Assembly (NCBI GenBank): GCA_903925975.1
Contig: CAIYHG010000095.1
Coordinates: 1-38,501, forward strand
DNA: 38,501 nt
DNA from: an uncultured Acidobacteriia bacterium
GTDB taxonomy: Bacteria > Acidobacteriota > Terriglobia > Bryobacterales > Bryobacteraceae
Direction: 5' to 3'
The notes beneath the pieces are model-generated. The model had not been told where the DNA came from and did not search any database. It saw only the letters and a program-made list of their open reading frames with translations. Position numbers and translations under genes: made by a program. Of the stretch, positions 16,772-23,755 are shown one piece after another. Numbering within the stretch: position 1 is the first letter of the stretch; every line of letters begins with the position of its first letter.

Positions 16772-17431
16772 CCCGCGCTCCCGCCGCTCAGGTCAAGGTG
16801 GGGATCTCCCGGCGCACACCCCCGCCGGCGCGGTGCGCGGAAGTCGCCCGGCGCCCGGTGGCGCAAGGCGGAAGGGAGCGAAGGCAGCATCAAGGCGCCA
16901 GAATAGCATGCGCCCACAGTCGCCGTTGGCCGGCCGCGGCGCCGCAACGCCTGACTCGGAAAGTTCATTAAGATATCGTAATCTTACGCGGTCTATGTCT
17001 CCCGCGCTGGCGCTTCGGGAGGGATACCAATTACATATTTCCTTATAACGTACACATTGCAAAGCCCCAACTTAACTAACATGGCTATGCTTCCTACTAT
17101 CTCCCGATCCGGTGCGCGAGCGCCGAACTCTCGGTGGCGCACCACTCTCTTGTGGATCGCATCTATCGGGTTTTGATTACCGCAGCCAGAAATGCTGGGC
17201 CACTCACCGCACGGTCTGCTTTTGGCGGGTACCTTTGTGCAAATACAACATAAACAAACATCAGGGCGCCGGCCCGCACGTTAGTACTACAGCCACTGAA
17301 AAGCGTTTTACTTGTTACGAAAATCCGCATAAGTCATTTACGCCTGATTACTAATTTCCGCGTGTGGAATGTTCCCGAAGTAAATTGCGTCAGGCATGTA
17401 ACCAGAAAAAATCGACCATCGCCATCCTAGA
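16772..17431. other. 660-base gene-poor, relatively AT-rich stretch
   Basis: No gene is supported here. The composition becomes visibly richer in A and T after about 16960 than in the neighbouring genes. A dyad TAAGAT-atcgta-ATCTTA lies at 16969-16986. The stretch leads directly into an IS630-type transposase remnant, so it may be the scar of a transferred or decayed element. The promoter of the symporter (minus strand) should also lie here, but none was clear. Confidence 0.5.
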
Positions 17432-17935
17432 GTGCAACACTACTACGGGTCCCTCCGGCCGACTGAAGAGCAACGTCAGGAGCTGGCCAGCTGGGCGGAA
17501 GCGAGCGCCTCGTCTCCCGGTCAGTCGCTTCGCGCAAAGTTGATTCTGGCTCTGGCGGACGGGAAGAGCTACTCGCAGATTGAGGCCGAGTTGCACACGT
17601 CCCGCCCCACCATCGCGCGTTGGAAGGCGCGATTCCAGGACGCGGGCCTCTCCGGGTTGCAGCCGCGGCGAAGGGGCGGACGCCCGAAAACCTCTCCCGA
17701 AGTCCAGGAACTGATTTTGCTGCGGGCGCAACAGACCCCCGAGGACGGCAGCGCGCAGTGGTCCTGCCGCAAGATGGCCGCCGCGCTGGGAATCAGCAAA
17801 TCTACGGTTCAGCGGGTTTGGAGTCAAGCCAAGCTGTGCGCGGGCCCCCCGTCACGGCAGGCTCACTCTGGGTGCGGTGAGGCGCTGCTGACGGTTTCCG
17901 CGGAGCGGGCCCTGATTATCGAGCCCTGCCAATAA
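17432..17935 (+). pseudogene. IS630-family transposase remnant (N-terminal DNA-binding part)
   Basis: The 167-residue frame matches the N-terminal half of IS630-type transposases: a homeodomain-like helix-turn-helix (SYSQIEAELHTSRPTIARWK), a linker (GRPKTSPEVQELIL) and a second helix-turn-helix (KMAAALGISKSTVQRVWSQA). After about residue 133 the similarity stops, and the rest (SGCGEALLTVSAERAL) does not look like the family. The catalytic DDE domain is absent on any frame nearby, so it should be inactive. GTG 17432 is the likely original start. No terminal inverted repeats were identified. The remnant sits in the gene-poor stretch between the symporter and tRNA-Ser. Confidence 0.75.
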
Positions 17936-18033
17936 CGCTTAACTTCTTGGAATCAGGGCCTGCGGGATGCGCCGCCTGCGGCTCTCATGGTCAAAATCAT
18001 GCGCCGACCGCCGGATTCGGAGCCGCGATATCC

Positions 18034-18603
18034 CTATTTCCCGGCCGCGGCCGCCTGGACCTTTGGGATGTATTCGTCGAGCCAGGCTTGTGCCTGAGCT
18101 TTCCCTCCGTAGACGCGAACCAGTCCAACGGACAGCATTTTGTCCTCAGCGTAGGCTACCCAGCGGGCGTTGTACATCTCCACCCTGTTTCCCGGGCATT
18201 TTGAACTAGCCATTCCAGCAGCTAGGGTTGACGTCTTCCGCCAGGTCAGCACGCCGCCTTTATAACTTGCCTTACCCGCCGGCTCATCCCTCGTGCCCAT
18301 CGACTCAGTGGGCGGATCCTCGGGCGCCTGTGCCATCCTCCCGACCGCCTGTCCGGCCCCGGGCGATAAGGTCCAGCCGTAGGTGAATTCTATCTTCGGA
18401 TCCAGGATGCACCCCGGCCAGTTGTCGTTCGGCTTCTGGGCTATGACAATGTCCGCCACCCCAGCCTGCTTCATCGCCTCCCGGGACGCCGAGCTTCCCG
18501 CGCTCTCAAACCCGGGCGGGGGAGGGGGAAGAGCCTTCTGCCCGTAGATTGCGAGCGGGGCCGCCAGGATCGCAGCCATCGCTACTGCCCTGCTAAGACG
18601 CAT
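18034..18603 (-). CDS. Small secreted protein of unknown function
   Basis: This is a 189-residue protein from ATG 18603, supported by GGAGG about 7 bases upstream. It opens with a signal peptide (MRLSRAVAMAAILAAPLAIY) followed by QKALPPPPPGFE, so it is probably exported to the periplasm. The rest contains two cysteines (WPGC and SSKCPG) that could form a disulfide. I do not recognise the family. It is transcribed alone and away from the tRNA/mod genes. It is real judging from the signal peptide and ribosome site; no function is proposed. Confidence 0.7.
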   Translation of the reverse strand: MRLSRAVAMAAILAAPLAIYGQKALPPPPPGFESAGSSASREAMKQAGVADIVIAQKPNDNWPGCILDPKIEFTYGWTLSPGAGQAVGRMAQAPEDPPTESMGTRDEPAGKASYKGGVLTWRKTSTLAAGMASSKCPGNRVEMYNARWVAYAEDKMLSVGLVRVYGGKAQAQAWLDEYIPKVQAAAAGK

Positions 18604-18817
18604 TCGGTTGCCTCCGTCAAAACACCAGTGCGCGTAATGTCCGATCAAGAGTCTAGGGTTCTAATACCTGTTTTGTCAATACAAATGGTCGCAGGGCGTC
18701 CATGGCTTTCGCGCGCTCCCGGAGTCGTCTCCGGGTTACACGCACCCGTTGACCGTCCGAGCGTTCCACTCTCCCGTATCGATTCCGGATCGGGAACGGG
18801 TGCGTTGCCTGTGTTGG

Positions 18818-18823
18818 TATACT
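18818..18823 (+). promoter_or_regulatory. Candidate -10 box of the tRNA-Ser gene
   Basis: TATACT (five of six consensus bases) lies 15 bases before the mature tRNA 5' end, a usual distance for a tRNA promoter. No clear -35 box is seen at 17 bases upstream. Confidence 0.4.
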
Positions 18824-18838
18824 GGTTCAAGACCAAGC

Positions 18839-18928
18839 GGAGAGGTGGCAGAGTGGTCGATCGCGCCCGCCTCGAAAGCGGGAGTACCTGTGAGGGTACC
18901 GGGAGTTCGAATCTCCCCCTCTCCGCCA
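18839..18928 (+). tRNA. tRNA-Ser (anticodon CGA)
   Basis: The cloverleaf folds fully. The acceptor stem GGAGAGG (18839-18845) pairs with CCTCTCC (18918-18924), followed by discriminator G and an encoded CCA (18926-18928). The anticodon arm is CCCGC-CTCGAAA-GCGGG (18866-18882) with anticodon CGA at 18873-18875, reading UCG serine codons. The long variable arm GTACC...GGTAC (18884-18899) is typical of tRNA-Ser, and the T arm is GGGAG-TTCGAAT-CTCCC (18901-18917). Confidence 0.97.
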
Positions 18929-18967
18929 TCCATCCTGCCGTACCCCCTGTGCTATCGTCTTCTGTGA

Positions 18968-19783
18968 GTGACGTTGGTTGACGCAAGAGGCAATACCCAT
19001 CCGAGCTTTCCCTTGATTCCGGGCCGAGGCGCCCTCGCGGGTTTTGCGCTCTGGGCCCTCGCCTGCGCCGGATGCGCCGCCGCGGCGGAGAAACAAAGCC
19101 TCAGCGTTGCCGCCGCGTCCGATTTGAAATTCGCGATGGATGAAGTCTCGCGCGATTTCGGCCGCGCGCATCCCGATTGGAACCTGAACGTTACCTACGG
19201 ATCTTCTGGCAATTTCTATTCGCAAATCCGCAGCGGCGCCCCCTTTGACATATTTCTGTCCGCCGACGCGGACTACCCCAAACGTCTACTGGCGGATCGC
19301 GTCGGCCTGCCCGATTCGCTATTTATCTACGGCATCGGGTCGATCGTCGTGTGGACCTCTTCCGCGTCGAAGTTCGATCCCGCAACCGCGCTCCGCGAAG
19401 CTTCCCTCAAGCGGTTGGCCATCGCGAACCCCGGTCCCGCGCCTTACGGACGCGCCGCCGTGGCCGCGCTCCGTTCGCTGGGATTGTACGATGCCCTCGC
19501 ATCCAAGCTCGTGATGGGCGAAAACGTAGCCCAGGCTTTCGCGTTCGTTCAAAGCGGCGCGGCGGATGCCGGGATCATAGCGCACTCCCTGGCGGTTTCT
19601 CCCGAGGCCCGCCGGACGGGCCGCTATTCGGAGTTGCCCGAGTCTCTCTATCCGCGCATGGAGCAGGCCGGCTTGATTTTGAAGGATTCCGCCGCCGCGC
19701 GGGCGCTCTGCGCCTTTCTCCAAAGCTCGCAGGGGCGGCAGATTCTGGCTCGGTACGGGTTTGCCCAACAGGCGGGGCGTTGA
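18968..19783 (+). CDS. modA: Molybdate ABC transporter substrate-binding protein
   Basis: ModA captures molybdate or tungstate outside the membrane for the ModBC importer. After a signal sequence (hydrophobic GALAGFALWALACAGCAAAA) come the ModA stretches LSVAAASDLKFAMDEV, YGSSGNFYSQIRSGAPFDIFLSAD (split here only by reading) and ANPGPAPYGRAAVAAL. The C-terminal QSSQGRQILARYGF is also typical. The protein has up to 271 residues; GTG 18968 lacks a good ribosome site, and a TTG at 19013 is possible. Only 39 bases separate GTG 18968 from tRNA-Ser. The stop overlaps the modB start (TGATG). Confidence 0.93.
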   Translation: MTLVDARGNTHPSFPLIPGRGALAGFALWALACAGCAAAAEKQSLSVAAASDLKFAMDEVSRDFGRAHPDWNLNVTYGSSGNFYSQIRSGAPFDIFLSADADYPKRLLADRVGLPDSLFIYGIGSIVVWTSSASKFDPATALREASLKRLAIANPGPAPYGRAAVAALRSLGLYDALASKLVMGENVAQAFAFVQSGAADAGIIAHSLAVSPEARRTGRYSELPESLYPRMEQAGLILKDSAAARALCAFLQSSQGRQILARYGFAQQAGR

Positions 19784-20457
19784 TGGATTGGCAGGCGGTT
19801 TGGCTCAGCATTCGTCTTTCCGCGCTGACCACGCTAATTCTGCTCGCGCTCGGGACGCCGCTCGCTCACTGGATCGCGTTTTCCGAGCGGCGATGGAAGT
19901 TCCTGGTGGAATCCGTTGTCTCTCTGCCTCTGGTGCTGCCTCCGACGGTGTTAGGCTTTTACATCTTGCTGGCGATGAGCCCGCGCAGTCCCGCCGGCGC
20001 CCTTTACGCGCGAATCACCGGCGGAATGCTCCCTTTTTCCTTTCAGGGGTTATTGGCAGCCTCGGTGCTTTACAGCCTTCCGTTCACCGTGCAGCCGCTG
20101 GCCGCCGCGTTCGCCTCGGTGGATCGTAAACTGCTCGAAGCCTCGTGGTGCCTCGGCGTGTCGCGCTCCCGTACCTTCCGGCGCGTGATTGCGCCGCTTT
20201 CGCTGCACGGAATCACCACTGCTGCGATATTGACCTTCGCGCACACCATGGGCGAGTTCGGCGTGGTGCTCATGGTGGGCGGCAACATCGCGGGAGTGAC
20301 GCGCACCGTTTCGATCTCCATCTATGACAGCGTGCAGGCCCTGGACTACGCCGCCGCCGGGTGGACCTCGCTGTTTCTGATCGCCATTTCATTCACCGTG
20401 CTGGCCGTGACGCATGCGTTCCGGCGGCGCTCCTGGTCCCCATGGCCAATGAGTTAA
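19783..20457 (+). CDS. modB: Molybdate ABC transporter permease
   Basis: ModB is the membrane channel of the molybdate importer. It has 224 residues and about five hydrophobic segments. Family stretches are LPLVLPPTVLGFYIL, the coupling loop ASWCLGVSRSRTFRRVIAP and THTMGEFG-like AHTMGEFGVVLMVGG, followed by the TRTVSISIYD motif. ATG 19783 is in a TGATG overlap with modA; the frame is open far upstream, but that part shadows modA. It is followed by modC with a 16-base overlap. Confidence 0.94.
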   Translation: MDWQAVWLSIRLSALTTLILLALGTPLAHWIAFSERRWKFLVESVVSLPLVLPPTVLGFYILLAMSPRSPAGALYARITGGMLPFSFQGLLAASVLYSLPFTVQPLAAAFASVDRKLLEASWCLGVSRSRTFRRVIAPLSLHGITTAAILTFAHTMGEFGVVLMVGGNIAGVTRTVSISIYDSVQALDYAAAGWTSLFLIAISFTVLAVTHAFRRRSWSPWPMS

Positions 20458-21518
20458 GCCTGCGCTGCCGCAAGCGGCGAAGTTCGGGTTTCGAATTGAA
20501 TGCGGACCTGCGCATCCCCCTCGATCAGGCTTGGGTGACCGTCCTGTTTGGTCCCTCAGGCTCCGGAAAAACCACCCTGCTGCGGCTGATTGCGGGCTTG
20601 GAAAGTCCGGATGAAGGAGAGATCCGCTTCCGTGGAACGGCGTGGCACGATTCCGCGGCAGGCATCCATTTGCCGCCGCAGGCTCGCCGAGCCGGCTTCC
20701 TTTTTCAGGACTACGCGCTTTTCCCGCATCTGACCGTGGAGCGCAACGTTGCCTTCGGGGCGAACGCGGGCCAAGCCGGGCAGTTCCTCGATGCATTCGG
20801 GTTGACCGATCTGGCGCGCCGGTATCCCCGGGAACTCTCCGGGGGCCAGCAGCAGCGCGTTTCGCTGGCGCGGGCTTTGGCCGCGTCCCCGGCGCTATTG
20901 CTCTTGGACGAGCCGCTCTCAGCATTGGACCAGCCCGCCCGTTTGCGCGCGCGCCAGGACCTTCGGAAACTGCTCGCGGCATCCGCGGCGCCGAGCATCG
21001 TTGTCACCCATGACCGCGTGGAAGCCGTGGCTCTGGGCGATTGGATCGCGGTGCTTGCCGGCGGCTCGATCCGCCAGGCAGGGCCCGTGCGCGAAGTATT
21101 CCGCCGTCCCGCCGATGCCGTGGTCGCCGAGTCCGTGGGAGTGGAGAACGTCCTCCCGGCGGAAGTGGAGGAGCGGCGCGCGGACGGCTTGCTGGTGCTG
21201 CGCGTCGGTTCCGCGCGCCTGGAGTGCGTGGATGCTTCCGGCTTGATCGCCGGGGGATCGCGCGTGCTGGCGTGCGTGCGCGCCGAGGACGTCACGCTGT
21301 CCGCCGAAGGCGACCCTCTATCGAGCGCCCGGAACCGCATCGCCGGGCGGCTGATCTCGGTTGCCGTGGACGGCCCTCTCGCGCGCGTTGAAATGGATTG
21401 CGGCTTCCCTTTGGCCGCGGCCATCACGGCGCAATCCGCATCCGATTTGGGGCTGGCGCCCGGCAACCGGATCTACGCCATTATTAAGGCCACTTCAGTG
21501 CATCCGATCGCCGAATAA
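20442..21518 (+). CDS. modC: Molybdate ABC transporter ATP-binding protein
   Basis: ModC powers the ModAB importer. The 358-residue protein has Walker A (GPSGSGKTT), Q-loop (FLFQDYALFPHLTV), signature (LSGGQQQRVSLARAL), Walker B (LLLLDEPLSALD) and H-loop (VVTHDRVEA). Residues of about 230-355 form a C-terminal TOBE/Mop-like domain (VRAEDVTLS, GRLISVAVDGPLARVEMD), which binds oxyanion in related proteins. ATG 20442 lies inside the end of modB. The operon has no ModE regulator. An 8-bp stem with the stop codon in its loop (21507-21526) may end the transcript. Confidence 0.92.
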   Translation: MANELSLRCRKRRSSGFELNADLRIPLDQAWVTVLFGPSGSGKTTLLRLIAGLESPDEGEIRFRGTAWHDSAAGIHLPPQARRAGFLFQDYALFPHLTVERNVAFGANAGQAGQFLDAFGLTDLARRYPRELSGGQQQRVSLARALAASPALLLLDEPLSALDQPARLRARQDLRKLLAASAAPSIVVTHDRVEAVALGDWIAVLAGGSIRQAGPVREVFRRPADAVVAESVGVENVLPAEVEERRADGLLVLRVGSARLECVDASGLIAGGSRVLACVRAEDVTLSAEGDPLSSARNRIAGRLISVAVDGPLARVEMDCGFPLAAAITAQSASDLGLAPGNRIYAIIKATSVHPIAE

Positions 21519-21526
21519 TCGGCGAT
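21507..21526 (+). terminator. Hairpin at the modC stop codon
   Basis: ATCGCCGA and TCGGCGAT form a perfect 8-bp stem. The loop ATAA contains most of the modC stop codon TAA (21516-21518). No T-run follows, so it is either a weak or factor-dependent terminator, or a structure protecting the 3' end. Confidence 0.4.
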
Positions 21527-21620
21527 TGCGCGGCGTTACACTGCGAGTAGCGCGTTTGCGGGGCCGGTTCGGAGTAACCGCGTTCTGCGTCTTGGCGTCC
21601 TTCGGGTACAGAGGGTTATT

Positions 21621-22394
21621 TTGCTCAACGGAAAACGAATCGTCGTGGTGCTGCCCGCTTACAATGCGGCCAGGACGCTCGAAGCGACTGTGCGCGAGTT
21701 GCCCGAGATCGTCGATGAACGCATCCTGGTGGATGATTGCAGCCGCGACGAAACCGTCGTCATGGCCCGCAAATTGGGGCTCACGGTCGAAGTCCACGCT
21801 CAGAACCGGGGCTACGGCGGCAACCAGAAGACCTGCTATGCCCGCGCCCTCGATGCCGGCGCCGAAGTGATCGTCATGATCCACCCTGATTACCAGTATT
21901 CGCCGCAGTTGGTGGCGGCGATCGCCAGCATGGTGGCTTACGGCGCCTACGATATCGCCCTGGGATCGCGCCTCCTGCTAGGCGGCGCTTTGCGCGGCGG
22001 AATGCCGCTCTACAAATACCTTTCGAATCGCTTTCTCACCATTACCCAAAACGTCATGATGGGGGCGCATCTCTCGGAATACCACACGGGATATCGCGCC
22101 TTCAGCCGGGAACTGCTCGAACGCTTGCCCCTCGACCGCAATTCGGACGATTTCGTATTCGATAACCAGATTCTCGCCCAAGCCCACATGTGTGGCGCCC
22201 GTATCGGCGAGATATCCTGCCCCACGCGCTATTTCGCCGAGGCGTCTTCCATCAACCTCCGGCGCAGTGTGACCTATGGCCTGGGCGTGCTGAGGACGTC
22301 GGCGGAGTATCTTCTGGCGAAGTGCGGTTTATATAGAGCGCCCATCTTCCAGTTCGCGGCGCAAGAGACGCCGCGGCGTCAGCCATCCCTCTAA
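21621..22394 (+). CDS. Family 2 glycosyltransferase (DPM-like)
   Basis: This is a 257-residue GT-A glycosyltransferase that moves a sugar from a nucleotide sugar to an acceptor. Visible motifs are [44 protein letters not shown] and [11 protein letters not shown], the last in the place of the metal-binding DxD region. The acceptor-side motif [14 protein letters not shown] comes next. No membrane segment follows the catalytic domain, unlike longer dolichol-phosphate-mannose-type relatives. TTG 21621 is supported by GAGGG at 21611-21615. It converges with the receiver gene, with only three bases between the stops. The acceptor is unknown; cell-envelope polysaccharide is a reasonable guess. Confidence 0.9.
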   Translation: MLNGKRIVVVLPAYNAARTLEATVRELPEIVDERILVDDCSRDETVVMARKLGLTVEVHAQNRGYGGNQKTCYARALDAGAEVIVMIHPDYQYSPQLVAAIASMVAYGAYDIALGSRLLLGGALRGGMPLYKYLSNRFLTITQNVMMGAHLSEYHTGYRAFSRELLERLPLDRNSDDFVFDNQILAQAHMCGARIGEISCPTRYFAEASSINLRRSVTYGLGVLRTSAEYLLAKCGLYRAPIFQFAAQETPRRQPSL

Positions 22395-22397
22395 GGC

Positions 22398-22760
22398 TCA
22401 GCTCAGTGCCGACTCCACCACGCGCTTCAGTTCTTCAAACGTGAACGGTTTCTGCAGGACTTTCGATCCCGGTTCCATCTTCCGATCGCTGAATCCGGTC
22501 ATGTAGACGATCCGAAGGCCGGGTTGGCTCAGCCTCATCTCGCTTGCGAGTGCAACGCCGTTCATATCGGGCATGCAGATATCGGTGAGCAGCAGGTGTG
22601 GGTGGGACTCGGAGCAGACGTCAAGCGCTTCCCGGCAGCAACTCGCCTCCCTAACCCGGTAGCCGGCGGCGGATAGCGCCACGGCGGCGAACCTGCGGAC
22701 ATCCTCGTCGTCATCCACCACAAGGATCACCGCTGGCTCCGCATTCGCTTGTTCCCGCAT
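22398..22760 (-). CDS. Single-domain response regulator (CheY-like receiver)
   Basis: This 120-residue protein consists only of a receiver domain. The acidic pocket is DDDED (residues 16-20), the phospho-acceptor is Asp60 in LLTDICMPDMNG, the switch threonine is Thr88 in YMTGFS, and the conserved lysine is Lys104 in LQKPF. There is no output domain, and no histidine kinase gene lies nearby, so it is an orphan that must act through protein contact. ATG 22760 is the start; a TATAAA (22771-22766) lies only a few bases before it. A dyad TGTAC...GTACA is 60 bases upstream. Confidence 0.93.
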   Translation of the reverse strand: MREQANAEPAVILVVDDDEDVRRFAAVALSAAGYRVREASCCREALDVCSESHPHLLLTDICMPDMNGVALASEMRLSQPGLRIVYMTGFSDRKMEPGSKVLQKPFTFEELKRVVESALS

Positions 22761-22819
22761 AAGCTTTTATATGCCAGGGATCTCAGCAGGCAGGTCCGGC
22801 AATGCGATGTTAGCACTTT

Positions 22820-22835
22820 TGTACTAAAACGTACA
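22820..22835. promoter_or_regulatory. Small dyad upstream of the receiver gene
   Basis: TGTAC-taaaac-GTACA is an inverted repeat about 60 bases upstream of the receiver gene start. It could be an operator. The evidence is only the symmetry. Confidence 0.25.
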
Positions 22836-22893
22836 TGGGGCTGGCGTGAAAGACCGCCACCGGCTTCCAGGGCGGTTTCGGGGGCAACATGGC

Positions 22894-22922
22894 AGGAGGC
22901 GCGCTTCGGTGGCGCGCCTCCT
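22894..22922 (-). terminator. Strong hairpin downstream of the DUF2911 gene
   Basis: AGGAGGCGCGC (22894-22904) and GCGCGCCTCCT (22912-22922) form an 11-bp perfect stem with a 7-base loop. It begins 10 bases after the stop codon of the DUF2911 gene on the minus strand. No T-run follows, but the position suits transcript termination or 3'-end protection. Confidence 0.55.
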
Positions 22923-22932
22923 GAAGAGGGGC

Positions 22933-23502
22933 TTACTTTGCCGTGAATGAGACCGAGGCGATGTGGTTTTCCCATTCCAACTGGAGTTTGCCGTTGGCGC
23001 CGCCTTCGGAAGTCAGAGTGTACTTCAAGTTCTCAATCGAGGCCGGGGGCTTGCTCATGTTCAGCTTGACGCGGCCCAAGTCCTGGGCCGGAGTGTAGGT
23101 CAGGCCCCATTGTCCGGTTTGTTTGTTGACTACCAGAACCCAACTGCTCGGGTCCTTAACGTCGACGAACAGAGTGTAGTCGCCCTTCGGCACGCTCAGC
23201 CCGGCGAATTGCAGGTCGGCGTCCGTATGGAACGCGGTGGCCGAGTTCGCTCCGGCGCGCCAGACCGGGTACGTGGCGTCCTTCGACAGCAGGCCGCCCG
23301 GTTCGAAGATCTTGCCCTCTCGCCCTCTCACTCGCGGAGAGGAGTACTTGATGGTAATCGTCTTGCCGGCTATCGTCGCCGTTGCGGTTTCCGCCGGGCT
23401 TGCCGGCGCTCCGCCTTTCTTCTGGTCCATCTGGCCCATTTGGGCGGATGCCAGCCCCGCCAACATAAAGCCCGCTACGGCGCACGTGAGAAGCGATTTC
23501 AC
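22933..23502 (-). CDS. Secreted DUF2911 domain protein
   Basis: This is a 189-residue exported protein of the DUF2911 family, common in acidobacteria and Bacteroidetes. GTG 23502 is chosen because GGAGGAAT sits 6-8 bases before it and a clean signal peptide then opens the protein (MKSLLTCAVAGFMLAGLASA). Family features are ITIKYSSPRVRGREGKIF, VWRAGANSATAFHTDADL, GLSVPKGDYTLFVD and a C-terminal LQLEWENHIASVSFTAK. The function of the family is unknown. The gene follows an esterase remnant on the same strand and ends at a strong hairpin. Confidence 0.88.
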   Translation of the reverse strand: MKSLLTCAVAGFMLAGLASAQMGQMDQKKGGAPASPAETATATIAGKTITIKYSSPRVRGREGKIFEPGGLLSKDATYPVWRAGANSATAFHTDADLQFAGLSVPKGDYTLFVDVKDPSSWVLVVNKQTGQWGLTYTPAQDLGRVKLNMSKPPASIENLKYTLTSEGGANGKLQLEWENHIASVSFTAK

Positions 23503-23548
23503 TGAAATTCCTCCATGGAACGAGAATCGGTGTCCTGGGCGAATTGTA

Positions 23549-23755
23549 TCAAAGCGGGGCGGCTCCGGCGGTGCTGCCAACCATGCTGAACACGCCTCTA
23601 TAGGCGAAATTGTCGACGTTCCTCATGCCGGCGCGGAGCGATCTCGATCCGCCCAACGAGAACCCGGCGACGGAGTGGCTTTCGCGGCCGGTCAGTATGC
23701 GGTAGTTGGATTCGACGTAGGGAAGCACTCCCGTCAGCGCGTCGCCGATGCCGGT
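23549..23755 (-). pseudogene. Esterase (alpha/beta hydrolase, PF00756-like) remnant
   Basis: Reading the minus strand straight on from the ceramidase stop codon, in the same frame, gives 68 open codons ending in TGA (23551-23549). They look like the middle of an enterochelin/feruloyl-type esterase: LPYVESNYRILTGRE, then the nucleophile elbow VAGFSLGGSRSL (Ser in GFSLGG), then NVDNFAYRGVFSMVG. The N-terminal half and the catalytic Asp/His part are missing, and no start codon with a ribosome site precedes it. It is most simply the leftover of a deleted esterase gene. Stop-codon readthrough into a fused protein is possible but less likely. Confidence 0.7.

Noticed and set aside
15080-16906. Long open frame on the plus strand opposite the symporter gene
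   Set aside because: Its translation is rich in Arg, His and Gln without family features; the minus strand encodes a clear SSS transporter, so this is an antisense shadow of GC-rich DNA.
17112-17354. 80-codon open frame in the gene-poor stretch
   Set aside because: No ribosome site, no recognisable motif and unusual composition; not enough support for a gene.
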